In this document: one piece after another, positions 15,466 to 26,304 of the stretch
Layout: each line of letters begins with the position of its first letter
Numbering within the stretch: position 1 is the first letter of the stretch
Assembly (NCBI RefSeq): GCF_000025965.1
Contig: NC_006513.1
Coordinates: 3,534,001-3,598,000, forward strand
Length of the DNA stretch: 64,000 bases
Direction of reading: 5' to 3'
Source of the DNA: Aromatoleum aromaticum EbN1
GTDB lineage: Bacteria; Pseudomonadota; Gammaproteobacteria; Burkholderiales; Rhodocyclaceae
Program-made: the position numbers and the translations under genes
The notes under the pieces: model-generated
What the model was told of the DNA's origin: nothing
Database searches by the model: none
The model's input: the letters and a program-made list of their open reading frames with translations, nothing else

Positions 15466-16287
15466 TCAGGCAAGCGCCGGGAACAGCGGCGCGACGAGCG
15501 CCGGCGGTGGAGGACAGTCCGCCGAGAGCGTCAGCACTTCGACGCCGGTGTCGGTGACGAGCACCATGTGCTCCCACTGCGCGGACAGGCTGCGGTCTTT
15601 CGTGACGATCGTCCAGCCGTCGGGGAGCTCGGAGATCGCCGCCTTGCCGGCGTTGATCATCGGTTCGATCGTGAAAGTCATGCCGGGGCGCAGCTCGATG
15701 CCGGTGCCGGCCTTGCCGTAGTGCAGCACCTGCGGTTCTTCATGGAACTTCAGGCCGATGCCGTGACCGCAGAATTCGCGCACCACCGAGAAGCCGTTGC
15801 TCTCGGCGTGCTTCTGGATGATGTGGCCGATGTCGCCGAGCCGGGCGCCCGGGCGCACGACGGAGATGCCGAGCCACAGGCATTCGAGCGTCACCTGGCA
15901 CAGGCGCTTCGCGAGGATCGACCCGTCGCCGACGATGAACATCCGGCTGGTGTCGCCGTGGTAGCCGTCCTTGATGACGGTGATGTCGAGGTTGACGATG
16001 TCACCTTTCTTCAGCGCCTTGTCGCCCGGCACGCCATGGCAGATCTGGTGATTGACCGACGTGCAGATCGACTTTGGGTAAGGCGGGTAGCCGGGCGGGG
16101 CGTAGTTGAGCGGCGCGGGGACGGTGTGCTGCACGTTGACCATGTAGTTGTGGCACAGGCGGTCGAGCTCTCCTGTCGTCACGCCCGGCTGGACGTAGGG
16201 CGTGATGTAGTCGAGGACTTCCGCGCCGAGCCGGCCGGCGACGCGCATTTTCCCGATTTCTTCCGGCGTCTTTATTGTGATGCTCAT
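15466..16287 (-). CDS. map: Methionine aminopeptidase, type I
   Basis: Map removes the initiator Met from nascent proteins. The 273-residue protein has the pita-bread fold signatures: ICHGVPGDKALKKGDIVNLD with the first metal Asp, DGYHGDTSRMF with the second, CGHGIGLKFHEEP with the His, FTIEPM with the first Glu and AQWEHMVLV with the last. The C-terminal tail (PPPPALVAPLFPALA) is about ten residues longer than in E. coli. It diverges from rpsB and leads the map-glnD unit. Confidence 0.95.
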   Translation of the reverse strand: MSITIKTPEEIGKMRVAGRLGAEVLDYITPYVQPGVTTGELDRLCHNYMVNVQHTVPAPLNYAPPGYPPYPKSICTSVNHQICHGVPGDKALKKGDIVNLDITVIKDGYHGDTSRMFIVGDGSILAKRLCQVTLECLWLGISVVRPGARLGDIGHIIQKHAESNGFSVVREFCGHGIGLKFHEEPQVLHYGKAGTGIELRPGMTFTIEPMINAGKAAISELPDGWTIVTKDRSLSAQWEHMVLVTDTGVEVLTLSADCPPPPALVAPLFPALA

Positions 16288-16656
16288 CGTTTCGTGGGGT
16301 CGCGTGTAAATGAGAAAGGCTAGCGCATGCGCAGGCGCGCGGCAAATTCATGCTGCCCCGCGGGAGGCGTACGGGCGCGGCGAGCGCGAAGCCGCCTTGA
16401 GTGGAGAATGGCATAGCTGCTATTATCTCGGGCTTGTCTGCCGACCGAGGCGGGCAAAATCCACACGCCCGGCATCGTACCGAAAGGGTCCGCCGGATCG
16501 AGGCAAGTGCCTCGTGGCGGTTTTAGGCACTGAAATGAGGTTGCCGAAAGATCGCGGAGAAATCCGCGAGCGTTTGCGAATATCCGACTCTGACGGTATT
16601 TGCGAACGGGCAATCGTGCCGGGCGGCGGTTCAACCCTGAAAATCCGGAGTTTCAA
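16288..16656. promoter_or_regulatory. Divergent map/rpsB control region with rpsB leader
   Basis: No gene is visible in these 369 bases. For rpsB, TTGAGT (16397-16402) and TATTAT (16421-16426) are separated by 18 bases and form a good sigma-70 promoter. A transcript from about 16433 would have a leader of some 220 bases before the rpsB ATG at 16657, long enough for the S2 autoregulatory leader known in other proteobacteria. GGAG at 16647-16650 is the ribosome site. A promoter for map was not identified. Confidence 0.6.
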
Positions 16657-17412
16657 ATGACTGTCACGATGCGTCAGATGCTCGAAGCGGGCGTCCACTT
16701 TGGCCACCAGACCCGATTCTGGAATCCGCGCATGGCCCCGTACATTTTCGGCCAGCGCAACAAGATCCACATCGTCAACCTCGAAAAGACGATGGGCAAG
16801 TACAACGAAGCGATGAACTACGTGCGCAAGCTCGCGGCCAATCGCGGCACGATCCTGCTCGTCGGCACCAAGCGCCAGGCACGCGAGATCGTCTCCGAGG
16901 AAGCCAGCCGTGCCGGCATGCCGTTCGTCGATGAGCGCTGGCTCGGCGGCATGCTGACCAACTTCAAGACGGTCAAGCAGTCGATCAAGCGCCTCAAGGA
17001 AATGGAAGCGATGGTCGAGGATGGCTCGATCGAGCGCCTGTCCAAGAAGGAAGCGCTGATGGCGACGCGCGAAATGGACAAGCTGAAGAAGAGCATCGGC
17101 GGCATCAAGGACATGGGCGGCCTGCCCGATGCGATGTTCGTCATCGACGTCGGCTACCACAAGATCGCGATCACCGAAGCGCAGAAGCTCGGCATCCCCA
17201 TCGTCGCCGTCGTCGATACCAACCATTCGCCCGAGGGAATCGACTACGTGATCCCCGGCAACGACGACTCGTCGCGTGCGATCCGCCTGTACGCTCGCGG
17301 CGTCGCCGACGCGGTGCTCGAAGGCCGCAGCCAGGCGCTGCAGGACGTCGTCGCCGCGGGTTCGGACGAGTTCGTCGAAGTCCAGGAAGACGGCTCGGAC
17401 GAGCAGGCCTGA
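16657..17412 (+). CDS. rpsB: 30S ribosomal protein S2
   Basis: A 251-residue S2. It begins [20 protein letters not shown] and contains [14 protein letters not shown] and [17 protein letters not shown], then [20 protein letters not shown], all diagnostic. The C-terminus is an acidic tail. S2 binds the 30S head late in assembly and is required for initiation. The gene heads the rpsB-tsf-pyrH-frr set, conserved in most bacteria, with tsf 52 bases downstream. Confidence 0.97.
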   Translation: MTVTMRQMLEAGVHFGHQTRFWNPRMAPYIFGQRNKIHIVNLEKTMGKYNEAMNYVRKLAANRGTILLVGTKRQAREIVSEEASRAGMPFVDERWLGGMLTNFKTVKQSIKRLKEMEAMVEDGSIERLSKKEALMATREMDKLKKSIGGIKDMGGLPDAMFVIDVGYHKIAITEAQKLGIPIVAVVDTNHSPEGIDYVIPGNDDSSRAIRLYARGVADAVLEGRSQALQDVVAAGSDEFVEVQEDGSDEQA

Positions 17413-17464
17413 GCCCTGCCGGCCTTTGATCGCGTCGAATTGAATACGGAATACAGGAGTTAGC

Positions 17465-18355
17465 ATGGCGGAAATTACCGCAAGCATGGTCAAGGAACTG
17501 CGCGAGAAAACCGACGCGCCGATGATGGAGTGCAAGAAGGCGCTGACCGAAGCCGCGGGCGACCTGGCCAAGGCCGAGGAAATCCTGCGCGTCAAGCTCG
17601 GCAGCAAGGCGAGCAAGGCAGCGTCCCGCGTGACCGCCGAAGGCATCGTCGCCACTTGGCAGTCGGCCGACGGCAAGCTGGCCGCGCTGGTCGAAGTGAA
17701 CTGCGAGACCGATTTCGTCGCGAAGAACGACGACTTCCTCGCGTTCTCCGCTGCGGTGGCCGAACTGGTCGCGACGCGCAATCCGGCCGATGTTGCCGCG
17801 ATCGGCGCGCTCGACCTCGGCGGCCAGACGGTCGAACAGGTGCGCACCGCGCTCGTCGGCAAGATCGGCGAGAACATCACGATCCGCCGCTTCACGCGGA
17901 TCGACGCGCAGGGCGCGGTGGCGAGCTATATCCACGCCGGCGCCAAGATCGGCGTGCTGGTCGACCTCGTCGGCGGCTCTGAGGCGCTCGGCAAGGATCT
18001 CGCGATGCACATCGCCGCGGCCAAGCCGAAAGCGCTGATGGCGTCCGAGATTCCGGCGGAGCTGATCGACACCGAGCGCCGCATCGCGATCGAGAAGGCG
18101 CGCGAAGCCGGCAAGCCGGAAGCGATGCTCGACAGGATCGCCGACGGCACGGTGCAGAAGTTCCTGAAGGAAGTGACGCTGCTCGGCCAGCCGTTCGTCA
18201 AGGACGACAAGCTGACGATCGAAGCCCTGCTGAAGTCGCGCAACGCGTCGGTGGCGAGCTTCGTGCTGTACATCGTCGGCGAAGGCATCGAGAAGAAAGT
18301 GTCCGACTTCGCCGCCGAAGTGGCTGCGCAAGCCGCCGCCGCGGCACAGAAGTAA
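17465..18355 (+). CDS. tsf: Translation elongation factor Ts
   Basis: EF-Ts catalyses GDP release from EF-Tu. It is 296 residues. The N-terminal UBA-like domain reads [20 protein letters not shown]; the core contains [18 protein letters not shown], whose TDFV motif contacts EF-Tu. Two further core repeats and a C-terminal coiled region follow. The ATG at 17465 is preceded by CAGGAG. It is followed by pyrH after 10 bases. Confidence 0.97.
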   Translation: MAEITASMVKELREKTDAPMMECKKALTEAAGDLAKAEEILRVKLGSKASKAASRVTAEGIVATWQSADGKLAALVEVNCETDFVAKNDDFLAFSAAVAELVATRNPADVAAIGALDLGGQTVEQVRTALVGKIGENITIRRFTRIDAQGAVASYIHAGAKIGVLVDLVGGSEALGKDLAMHIAAAKPKALMASEIPAELIDTERRIAIEKAREAGKPEAMLDRIADGTVQKFLKEVTLLGQPFVKDDKLTIEALLKSRNASVASFVLYIVGEGIEKKVSDFAAEVAAQAAAAAQK

Positions 18356-18365
18356 GGGCCGCCAG

Positions 18366-19082
18366 ATGAGTGTCGCCGCCTACAAGCGCATCATGTTGAA
18401 GCTGTCCGGCGAAGCCCTGATGGGGGACGATTCGTACGGCATCAACGAGGATGTGGTCAGCCGCATCGTCGCCGAGATCGCCGAGGTGAATCGCCTCGGC
18501 GTGCAGGTCGGCGTCGTGATAGGCGGTGGCAACATCTTTCGCGGCATGAAGGGCGCTGCGTCCGGCATGGACCGGGCGACCGCCGACTACATGGGAATGC
18601 TCGCGACGGTGATGAACGCGATGGCGCTCGCCGACGCGTTCCGCCGTGCCCAGGTCGAGGCGCGCGTGCAGTCGGCGCTGCGCATCGACCAGGTCGTCGA
18701 GCCGTACATTCGCGGCCGGGCGATCCGCCACATGGAAGAAGGCCGCGTCGTGATCTTCGCTGCCGGCACCGGCAACCCCTTCTTCACGACCGACACCGCG
18801 GCGGCGCTGCGCGGGTCGGAGATGGCGGCGCAGATCGTGCTGAAGGCAACGAAAGTGGACGGCGTGTATACCGCCGACCCGAAGAAAGACCCGCAGGCGC
18901 AGCGCTACCACCGCATCAGCTTCGACGAGGCGATCGGCCGCAATCTGGCCGTTCTCGACGCGACGGCGTTTGCGTTGTGCCGCGACCAGAAACTGCCGAT
19001 CAACGTGTTCTCGATCTTCAAGCCGGGCGCGCTCAAGCGCGTCGTGCTCGGCGAGGACGAAGGCACGCTGGTCCATTCGTGA
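18366..19082 (+). CDS. pyrH: UMP kinase
   Basis: PyrH phosphorylates UMP to UDP in pyrimidine synthesis; it belongs to the amino-acid-kinase fold and acts as a hexamer. The 238-residue protein has [26 protein letters not shown], the UMP-binding [16 protein letters not shown], and [17 protein letters not shown] near the ATP site. It sits between tsf and frr with 10-base gaps, suggesting one transcript. Confidence 0.97.
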   Translation: MSVAAYKRIMLKLSGEALMGDDSYGINEDVVSRIVAEIAEVNRLGVQVGVVIGGGNIFRGMKGAASGMDRATADYMGMLATVMNAMALADAFRRAQVEARVQSALRIDQVVEPYIRGRAIRHMEEGRVVIFAAGTGNPFFTTDTAAALRGSEMAAQIVLKATKVDGVYTADPKKDPQAQRYHRISFDEAIGRNLAVLDATAFALCRDQKLPINVFSIFKPGALKRVVLGEDEGTLVHS

Positions 19083-19092
19083 GGACTCGACG

Positions 19093-19650
19093 ATGATCCC
19101 CGAACTCAAAAAGACGACCGAGCAGAAGATGCAGAAGTCGATCGACGTGCTGAAGGCGGACCTTGCGAAGGTGCGCACCGGTCGCGCCCACACCGGGCTG
19201 CTCGACCACGTCATGGTCGAGTACTACGGCAGCATGGTGCCGATCAGCCAGGTGTCCAACGTGACGCTGATCGACGCACGGACGATCGGCGTGCAGGTGT
19301 GGGAAAAGCCGATGATGCAGAAGGTCGAGCGGGCGATCCGCGACTCCGACCTCGGCCTCAATCCCGCGAACCAGGGCGACATCATCCGCGTGCCGATGCC
19401 GGCACTGACCGAAGAGCGCCGCCGCGACCTGACGAAAGTCGTCCGCCACGAGGGCGAGGCGGCGAAGGTCGCGATCCGCAACTTGCGTCGCGACGCCAAC
19501 CAGCACCTCAAGGATGCGGTCAAGGACAAGACGATCTCGGAAGACGACGATCGCCGCGCCCAGGAAGACATCCAGAAGCTCACCGACCGGAACATCGCCG
19601 AAATCGACAAGCTGCTCGCGCAAAAAGAGCAGGAACTGATGCAGCTCTGA
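19093..19650 (+). CDS. frr: Ribosome recycling factor
   Basis: RRF splits post-termination ribosomes together with EF-G. The protein is 185 residues with the typical two-domain pattern: helix I with [20 protein letters not shown], domain II with [20 protein letters not shown], and the return helices with [20 protein letters not shown]. The start is the ATG at 19093, ten bases after pyrH. Normal in all respects. Confidence 0.97.
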   Translation: MIPELKKTTEQKMQKSIDVLKADLAKVRTGRAHTGLLDHVMVEYYGSMVPISQVSNVTLIDARTIGVQVWEKPMMQKVERAIRDSDLGLNPANQGDIIRVPMPALTEERRRDLTKVVRHEGEAAKVAIRNLRRDANQHLKDAVKDKTISEDDDRRAQEDIQKLTDRNIAEIDKLLAQKEQELMQL

Positions 19651-19696
19651 TCCTCCCGGATCATCTCCAATCCGGACGAACCGCGGGAGACGCATC

Positions 19697-20488
19697 ATGA
19701 CGGAATCATCCTTCATCAGTTCGACTCGCGACGTCCCCGCGGTGTCGGGCGTTCCCCGGCACATCGCGATCATCATGGACGGCAATGGCCGCTGGGCGCG
19801 CAAGCGGTTCCTGCCACGCGTCGCCGGCCACAGCCGCGGCGTCGAATCGGTGCGCAGCGTGATCCGCGCGTGCATGGAACGCGGCGTGTCCTACCTCACG
19901 CTGTTCGCGTTCAGCTCCGAGAACTGGCGCCGCCCGGCCGACGAGGTGTCGTTCCTGATGCAGCTGTTCATGCGTTCGCTGCAGAAGGAAGTCGACCGGC
20001 TCCACGACAACGGCATCCGTTTTCGCGTCATCGGCGACCTGTCGCGCTTCGACCCGAAGCTCGTCGACATGATCCGTCGTGCCGAGGCGCGCACCGCCGC
20101 CAATGAAAAGCTGACCCTGACGATCGCCGCGAACTACGGCGGCCGCTGGGACATCCTGCAGGCGATGACGCGGATGCTGGCGAAGCACCCCGAGCGGCGC
20201 GAAGGGTTCACTGAAGAGGACCTGTCCGGTGAGCTGTCGCTGAACTACGGCCCGGAACCGGACCTCTTCATCCGCACCGGTGGCGAACAGCGGATCAGCA
20301 ACTTCCTGCTGTGGCAGCTCGCCTATTCCGAGCTTTATTTCACCGATACGTTGTGGCCCGATTTCGACGTCGCGGCGCTGGACGAGGCGATCCGCTCGTA
20401 CCAGGCGCGGGAGCGCCGTTTCGGGCGGACCAGCGAGCAGCTTCGTCAGGCCGAAGGCGCGGTCTCTCCGTCCAGCGGCCATGCTTAG
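19697..20488 (+). CDS. uppS: Undecaprenyl diphosphate synthase
   Basis: This cis-prenyltransferase makes the C55 lipid carrier for peptidoglycan and O-antigen. In its 263 residues the catalytic loop [15 protein letters not shown] contains the essential Asp and Gly-Asn-Gly. [11 protein letters not shown] is the second conserved block and [21 protein letters not shown] the diphosphate-binding block. The gene overlaps cdsA by 8 bases. Confidence 0.96.
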   Translation: MTESSFISSTRDVPAVSGVPRHIAIIMDGNGRWARKRFLPRVAGHSRGVESVRSVIRACMERGVSYLTLFAFSSENWRRPADEVSFLMQLFMRSLQKEVDRLHDNGIRFRVIGDLSRFDPKLVDMIRRAEARTAANEKLTLTIAANYGGRWDILQAMTRMLAKHPERREGFTEEDLSGELSLNYGPEPDLFIRTGGEQRISNFLLWQLAYSELYFTDTLWPDFDVAALDEAIRSYQARERRFGRTSEQLRQAEGAVSPSSGHA

Positions 20489-21308
20489 GACGCGCATCAT
20501 CACGGCGCTGGTATTGCTGGGGGGCCTGCTGGCGGGGATCTTCCTGCTGCCGCCGTGGGGCTGGCTCGCGTTCGCCGCGACCATCTGCGCGGCAGCAGCG
20601 TGGGAGTGGGGCGGCCTCGGCGGCTTTCCCGCTGGCCGGCGCAGCGCGTTCGCGGCGCTGATGGGCGTCGCCTGCCTGCTGACCGGCGCGATGAGCGGGC
20701 TCGCGAGCGACGTCGCCTCTCCACCGGCCGGGCTCGCGGCGCTGTACCTCGCGAGCGGCGTGTTCTGGGTTGCCGTCGTGCCGCTGTGGCTGGCGAGAAA
20801 ATGGCGCATCACCGGCGCGGCCGGCACTGTGATCGTCGGCCTCGTCGTGCTGCTGCCGCCGGCGCTCGCGCTGGCGCACCTGCGGATGCTCGGTCCGTGG
20901 CTGCTCCTCGCGGTGATGGCGGCGACGTTCGTGTCGGACATCGCGGCGTATTTCACCGGGCGCGCGTTCGGTCGCCACAAGCTGGCGCCGGCCATCAGCC
21001 CGGGCAAGACCTGGGAGGGCGCTGGCGGCGCGGTTGCCGGCGTGCTCGTGTTCGCGCTGATCGTTCTGGCTGCGAGCGCGCCGTCGATGCTCGACGGGCG
21101 CACCATATTGCTGGTGGTTCCGCTGCTCGCCGCATTCACGGCCGTCGGCGTCCTCGGCGACCTTTTCGAGTCGCTTCTCAAACGTCAGGCCGGCGTCAAG
21201 GACAGCGGCAGCCTGCTGCCCGGGCACGGCGGCATCCTCGACCGCATCGACAGCCTGACCTCAACTCTTCCGCTGGCCGGTCTGGCGGCTTTATGGCTGG
21301 CCCTCTGA
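20481..21308 (+). CDS. cdsA: Phosphatidate cytidylyltransferase
   Basis: CdsA makes CDP-diacylglycerol from phosphatidic acid and CTP in the inner membrane. A 275-residue protein with about seven or eight membrane segments. The C-terminal signature [20 protein letters not shown] is complete, preceded by [20 protein letters not shown] with ISPGKTWEG. The ATG at 20481 lies inside the uppS end (8-base overlap), pointing to translational coupling. dxr starts three bases after its stop. Confidence 0.95.
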   Translation: MLRTRIITALVLLGGLLAGIFLLPPWGWLAFAATICAAAAWEWGGLGGFPAGRRSAFAALMGVACLLTGAMSGLASDVASPPAGLAALYLASGVFWVAVVPLWLARKWRITGAAGTVIVGLVVLLPPALALAHLRMLGPWLLLAVMAATFVSDIAAYFTGRAFGRHKLAPAISPGKTWEGAGGAVAGVLVFALIVLAASAPSMLDGRTILLVVPLLAAFTAVGVLGDLFESLLKRQAGVKDSGSLLPGHGGILDRIDSLTSTLPLAGLAALWLAL

Positions 21309-21311
21309 TCG

Positions 21312-22523
21312 ATGTCTGACCCGACTCCCCCACGTCTGCAACGCGTCACAGTGCTCGGCGCGACCGGTTCCATCGGCATGAGTACGCTCGATGTACTCGC
21401 CCGGCATCCGGACCGCTTCGAGGCGTTCGCGCTCACCGCGCAGATCCAGGTCGAGCGCCTGTTCGAGCTGTGCCTGCGCTTTTCGCCGCGCTTCGCGGTG
21501 CTCGTCGATTCGGCCGCGGCGTCCGATCTCCGCCAGCGCCTGAAAGCCGCCGGTTCGGCGACGGAAGTGCTCGCCGGCCCCGGAGCGCTCGTCGATGTCG
21601 CGGCGCATCCCGACAGCGACGCGGTGATGGCGGCGATCGTCGGCGCCGCGGGCCTTGCGCCGGCGCTCGCCGCGGCGCGCGCCGGCAAGCGCGTGCTGCT
21701 CGCGAACAAGGAGGCGCTGGTGCTGTCCGGGCGGCTCTTCATGCAGGCGGTGGTCGAGAGCGGCGCCGAGCTGCTGCCGATCGACAGCGAGCACAACGCC
21801 GTCTTCCAGGCGCTGCCGCAGGGTTACGCGCGCGATCCACAGCGCTGCGGCGTGCGGCGCGTCCTGCTGACGGCATCCGGCGGTCCGTTTCGCGAGCGCT
21901 CGATCGAGAGCCTCGCGGACGTCACGCCGGACGAAGCGTGCGCCCATCCGAACTGGGTCATGGGGCGAAAGATCTCGGTCGACTCGGCGACGATGATGAA
22001 CAAGGGGCTCGAAGTCATCGAGGCCCACTGGCTGTTCGCGGTGCCGCCGGAGGCGATCGAAGTTGTCGTGCATCCGCAGAGCGTCATCCATTCGATGGTC
22101 GAATATGCCGACGGCTCGGTGCTCGCGCAGCTCGGCAACCCGGACATGCGCACGCCGATCGCGCACGCGCTCGCCTATCCCGAACGCATCGACGCCGGCG
22201 TGCGCCCGCTCGATCTGTTCGAGATCGGCCGGCTGAACTTCGAGCGCCCGGACTTCGTCCGGTTTCCGTGCCTGGCGCTCGCGTACGACGCGTTGCGCGA
22301 AGGCGGGGCGGCGGCGGCCGTGCTCAACGCCGCGAACGAGGAAGCCGTCGCCGCGTTCCTCGAGCGGCGCGTGGGATTCACGCGCATCCCCGACATCATC
22401 GCGGCGACGCTCGAACGCGCGCGCGATCTGTCGGTCGATTGCATCGAGGCAATCCTCGATGCCGATGCGCGCGCACGTGAAGTCGCGCGAAGTGAAATCC
22501 TCGCCCGACAGACGACTCCATGA
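21312..22523 (+). CDS. dxr: 1-deoxy-D-xylulose 5-phosphate reductoisomerase
   Basis: Dxr converts DXP to MEP in the non-mevalonate isoprenoid pathway, feeding uppS in the same cluster. The 403-residue protein begins with an NADPH-binding segment [33 protein letters not shown] carries metal ligands, then [10 protein letters not shown] and [20 protein letters not shown] with the substrate-binding residues. Its stop overlaps the rseP start (ATGA). Confidence 0.96.
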   Translation: MSDPTPPRLQRVTVLGATGSIGMSTLDVLARHPDRFEAFALTAQIQVERLFELCLRFSPRFAVLVDSAAASDLRQRLKAAGSATEVLAGPGALVDVAAHPDSDAVMAAIVGAAGLAPALAAARAGKRVLLANKEALVLSGRLFMQAVVESGAELLPIDSEHNAVFQALPQGYARDPQRCGVRRVLLTASGGPFRERSIESLADVTPDEACAHPNWVMGRKISVDSATMMNKGLEVIEAHWLFAVPPEAIEVVVHPQSVIHSMVEYADGSVLAQLGNPDMRTPIAHALAYPERIDAGVRPLDLFEIGRLNFERPDFVRFPCLALAYDALREGGAAAAVLNAANEEAVAAFLERRVGFTRIPDIIAATLERARDLSVDCIEAILDADARAREVARSEILARQTTP

Positions 22524-23884
22524 ACATTCTCGAATACCTGATCCCGTTCGTTCTCGCGCTCGGCCTGCTGATCCTCGCTCACGAGCTGGGCCATTACCTG
22601 ATCGCGCGCGCGTGCGGCGTGAAAGTGCTGCGTTTCTCGATCGGCTTCGGGCGCCCGCTGCTGCGCTGGACGGCCGGCGCCGACCGGACCGAATGGGTGA
22701 TCGCGGTGTTCCCGCTCGGCGGCTACGTCAAGATGCTCGACGAGCGCGAAGGCGAAGTCCCGCCGGCCGAGCTGCACCGCTCGTTCAACCGGCAGTCGGT
22801 ATGGCGGCGCTTCGCGATCGTCGCAGCCGGGCCGCTCGCCAACTTCCTGCTTGCGATCGTGCTGTACTGGGGCCTGTTCGCGACCGGCACCGAGGAGCTC
22901 AAGCCGCGGCTCGCGCTGACCGACGGACCGAGCATCGCCGCGTCGGCCGGCGTGCGCGAGGGCGATCTCGTCGCCGCGGTCGATGACGAACCGGTGCGCA
23001 GCTGGCCCGAGCTGCGCTGGGTGTTGTTGCGCCACGCGCTCGACGCGCGCGAGGTGACGTTGCAGGTCCGCACTGCCGAAGGCGGTGACGCGCTGCGCAC
23101 GCTCGACCTGTCCGGCGTCGAGGTCGACGACGGCGAGAGCGACCTGATCGCGGAAATCGGCCTGCGCCCGTGGCGCCCGCTGATTCCGCCGGTGGTGGGC
23201 CGGATCATCCCGGACGGCGCTGCGGCGGCGGCAGGCATCAGGGAAGGCGACCGTTTCGTGTCGCTTGCCGGCGAGCCAATCACGTCGTGGGTGGACTTCG
23301 TCGAGCGGGTGCGCAGCTCGCCCGGCGAATCGCTGCCGGTGCGGCTGATGCGCGGCGACACACTGGTCGAGACGACGCTCGTGCCCGAAGTGTCGGAGGA
23401 CAGAGGCGAACGCGTCGGAAAAATCGGTGTCGCGGTGGCCGAACCGCCGGGCGGACGCGAGGAGATGTTCGCAGTCGTGCGCTACGGCCTGGTCGACGGA
23501 TTGTCGAAGGCGATTGCCCAAACCTGGGAAACCAGCGTATTGAGCCTCAAGATGATGGGCCGCATGCTGACCGGCGAAGTGTCATGGAAAAACCTCTCGG
23601 GACCGGTGACGATAGCGGACTATGCCGGGCAGTCGGCGAAGCTTGGATGGAACCATTACCTGAAGTTCATCGCGCTGATCAGCATCAGCCTGGGGGTGCT
23701 GAACCTGCTGCCCATCCCGGTGCTGGATGGGGGGCATTTGCTGTATTATGTGATCGAAATTATCAAGGGCGGCCCAATTCCCGAGCGCGTGATGGAGATC
23801 GGCCAGCAAATCGGCCTGGTTGCGCTTGCAATGCTGATGGCATTCGCCTTTTACAACGACATAACTCGTCTCATTTCTGGCTGA
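22520..23884 (+). CDS. rseP: Intramembrane zinc metalloprotease RseP
   Basis: A site-2 protease that cleaves anti-sigma-E after DegS and removes signal-peptide remnants. Of 454 residues, the first membrane helix carries the zinc motif [12 protein letters not shown]. Two periplasmic PDZ domains occupy about 115-370 ([40 protein letters not shown]). The C-terminal helices hold [16 protein letters not shown] with the third metal ligand Asp. It starts inside dxr (ATGA) and ends seven bases before bamA. Confidence 0.95.
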   Translation: MNILEYLIPFVLALGLLILAHELGHYLIARACGVKVLRFSIGFGRPLLRWTAGADRTEWVIAVFPLGGYVKMLDEREGEVPPAELHRSFNRQSVWRRFAIVAAGPLANFLLAIVLYWGLFATGTEELKPRLALTDGPSIAASAGVREGDLVAAVDDEPVRSWPELRWVLLRHALDAREVTLQVRTAEGGDALRTLDLSGVEVDDGESDLIAEIGLRPWRPLIPPVVGRIIPDGAAAAAGIREGDRFVSLAGEPITSWVDFVERVRSSPGESLPVRLMRGDTLVETTLVPEVSEDRGERVGKIGVAVAEPPGGREEMFAVVRYGLVDGLSKAIAQTWETSVLSLKMMGRMLTGEVSWKNLSGPVTIADYAGQSAKLGWNHYLKFIALISISLGVLNLLPIPVLDGGHLLYYVIEIIKGGPIPERVMEIGQQIGLVALAMLMAFAFYNDITRLISG

Positions 23885-23891
23885 ATCCCTA

Positions 23892-26192
23892 ATGAAACAC
23901 AAGCTTCTCACCGGGCTGCTGACGGCCCTGTTCGCCGTCGCGCCGGTGCATGCGTTCGAGCCTTTCGTCGTCAAGGACATCCGGGTCGAAGGCATCCAGC
24001 GAACCGAAGCCGGAACGGTATTCAACTACCTTCCCGTGCGGGTCGGAGAGACCTTCACGGAGGCGCAGGCCGCCGAGGCGATTCGCGGCCTGTTCGCCAC
24101 CGGGTTTTTCAAGGACGTGCGGATCGAGGTCGAAGGGGACGTGCTGGTGGTGCTCGTCGACGAGCGTCCGGCGATCGCCCAGATCGACTTCGTCGGGGTC
24201 AAGGAGTTCGACAAGGAAGCACTGAAGAAGGGGCTGCGCGAAGTCGGTCTCGCCGAATCGCGGATCTTCGACCGGTCGTTGCTCGAACGCGCCGAGCAGG
24301 AGCTCAAGCGGCAGTACCTGAGCCGCGGCAAATATGCCGCCGTGATCGAGACGACGGTCACGCCGCTCGAACGCAACCGCGTCGGGCTGAACTTCAAGGT
24401 CGATGAGGGCGAAGTGGCGAAAATCCGCCAGATCGAGATCATCGGCAACAAGGCGTTCAAGGATTCCGAGGTGCTCGGCCTTTTCCAGCTGACCACCCCG
24501 GGGTGGCTCACCTGGTACACGAAGAACGACCAGTATTCGCGCCAGAAGCTTGCTGCCGACCTCGAGAACTTGCGTTCGTATTATCTCAATCGCGGCTATC
24601 TCGACTTCAACATCGATTCCACCCAGGTTTCGATCACGCCCGACAAGAAGGACATCTACATCTCGGTGAGCGTCACCGAAGGCGAGCGCTACACCGTCTC
24701 GGCAGTGCGCTTCGCCGGCGACCTGATCCTGCCCGAAGAGGAATACCGCAAGCTGGCGGCGATCAAGCCGGGCGAGATCTTCTCGCGCGAAAAGCTGACG
24801 GAGACGACGAAGGCGGTCGCGGACCGCCTCGGCAACGAAGGCTACGCTTTCGCCAACGTCAATGCGTCGCCGGAAGTCGACAAGGAAAAGCGCGAAGTCG
24901 CGTTCACGATCTTTGTCGACCCGGGCCGCCGCGTGTATGTCCGTCGCATCAACGTCGGCGGCAACACGAAGACCCGCGACGAGGTGGTGCGGCGCGAGAT
25001 GCGCCAGATGGAAGGCGCCTGGTACGACGCTGAAGAGATCAACCGTTCGCGCACCCGCATCGACCGCCTCGGGCATTTCGAGGAGGTGACTGTCGAGACG
25101 CCGGCGGTAACCGGCACCACCGACCAGGTCGACGTGAATTTCAACGTCAAGGAGCGCCCGACCGGCAACCTGACGCTCGGCGTCGGCTTCTCGAGCTCGG
25201 AAAACGTCGTGCTCTCCGCGTCGGTGTCGCAGCAGAACCTGTTCGGCAGCGGCAACGCGCTGACGCTCGCGCTCAATACCAGCGAGTCGAGCCGCACCTA
25301 TGCGCTGTCCTTCACGAACCCGTATTTCACGCAGGACGGCCTGAGCCTCGGCTGGGACGCCTATCACCGCACCTACGATCCGTCGGAATCGCTGTCGGTG
25401 GCGCCATACAAGACCGTGTCGTCGGGCGCGGGCCTGCGCATGGGCTATCCGATCGCGGAAGACGACGCGATCAACTTCGGCCTCGCCGTCGATCGCACCG
25501 TCATCACGACGTTCGACGAGAGCCCGCAGCAGTACCTCGACTTCTGCGACCCGGACAAGGACGACTTCGACTGCGACTCGGTGACCAGCCTGGTCGCCAC
25601 GGCCGGCTGGTCCCGCGACACGCGCGACAGCACGTTCTATCCGCGCATGGGCAGTTACCAGCGCGTCTTCGGCGAGCTGAGCATCCCGCCCGGCGCGCTC
25701 CGTTACTACAAGCTCAATTACCAGTACCAGCACTGGTTCCCGTTCGGTCGCGACTACGCGCTGATGCTCAACACCGATCTGGGCTGGGGCAAAGGGTACG
25801 GCGGCAAGCCGCTGCCGTTCTACAAGAATTTCTACGCCGGCGGCATCGGCTCGGTGCGCGGCTTCGACCAGAGCTCGATCGGGCCGAAGGATCCGATCAG
25901 CGAAGACGCTCTGGGCGGCAACCGGCGCGTGATCGGCAACGCGGAATTCTATTTCCCGCTGCCGGGCACCGGCAGGGACCGCTCGTTCCGCATGTCGGCT
26001 TTCTTCGACGTCGGTTCGGTGTGGAGCGAGGGCGACAAGGTGAAGGCCGGCGACCTGCGCTACAGTACGGGACTGGCGTTCTCGTGGAGTTCGCCGATCG
26101 GCCCGCTCAAGTTCAGTTTCGGTCTTCCGCTGAAGAAGAAGGAAACGGACGAACTGCAGAAATTCCAGTTCCAGTTGGGCTCGGTCTTCTGA
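23892..26192 (+). CDS. bamA: Outer-membrane protein assembly factor BamA
   Basis: BamA is the central Omp85 subunit that folds beta-barrel proteins into the outer membrane. The 766-residue precursor has a signal peptide (first 21 residues, ending PVHA), five POTRA domains over about 22-420 and a C-terminal barrel. The L6-loop motif is visible in GGIGSVRGFDQSSIGP, and the protein ends in an aromatic residue (QLGSVF) as barrels do. It is seven bases downstream of rseP; skp follows after a hairpin. Confidence 0.96.
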   Translation: MKHKLLTGLLTALFAVAPVHAFEPFVVKDIRVEGIQRTEAGTVFNYLPVRVGETFTEAQAAEAIRGLFATGFFKDVRIEVEGDVLVVLVDERPAIAQIDFVGVKEFDKEALKKGLREVGLAESRIFDRSLLERAEQELKRQYLSRGKYAAVIETTVTPLERNRVGLNFKVDEGEVAKIRQIEIIGNKAFKDSEVLGLFQLTTPGWLTWYTKNDQYSRQKLAADLENLRSYYLNRGYLDFNIDSTQVSITPDKKDIYISVSVTEGERYTVSAVRFAGDLILPEEEYRKLAAIKPGEIFSREKLTETTKAVADRLGNEGYAFANVNASPEVDKEKREVAFTIFVDPGRRVYVRRINVGGNTKTRDEVVRREMRQMEGAWYDAEEINRSRTRIDRLGHFEEVTVETPAVTGTTDQVDVNFNVKERPTGNLTLGVGFSSSENVVLSASVSQQNLFGSGNALTLALNTSESSRTYALSFTNPYFTQDGLSLGWDAYHRTYDPSESLSVAPYKTVSSGAGLRMGYPIAEDDAINFGLAVDRTVITTFDESPQQYLDFCDPDKDDFDCDSVTSLVATAGWSRDTRDSTFYPRMGSYQRVFGELSIPPGALRYYKLNYQYQHWFPFGRDYALMLNTDLGWGKGYGGKPLPFYKNFYAGGIGSVRGFDQSSIGPKDPISEDALGGNRRVIGNAEFYFPLPGTGRDRSFRMSAFFDVGSVWSEGDKVKAGDLRYSTGLAFSWSSPIGPLKFSFGLPLKKKETDELQKFQFQLGSVF

Positions 26193-26203
26193 GCGCCCCC
26201 GGG

Positions 26204-26219
26204 AAACGGCTTGCCGTTT
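26204..26219 (+). terminator. Small hairpin between bamA and skp
   Basis: AAACGGC (26204-26210) and GCCGTTT (26213-26219) are exact complements separated by two bases, 12 bases after the bamA stop. There is no clean T-run, so it is more likely an attenuator or processing site than a full terminator; skp lies about 85 bases further. Confidence 0.3.
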
Positions 26220-26304
26220 TCGCCCCCAAGGGGACAGGAAAACCCGGGGCGGCCCGGCGTTTTCTCGAGAGAAACCGATCTACCGGATTGCGTTGGAGAA
26301 AGAT

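Noticed and set aside
12877-16323. A 1148-codon open frame on the plus strand, antisense to glnD and map
   Set aside because: It exists because of high GC codon bias opposite two clearly conserved genes; its protein has no recognisable domain and no proper ribosome site.
18198-21181. Long minus-strand frames opposite pyrH, frr, uppS and cdsA
   Set aside because: Shadows of GC-rich core genes; the plus-strand genes are unambiguous.
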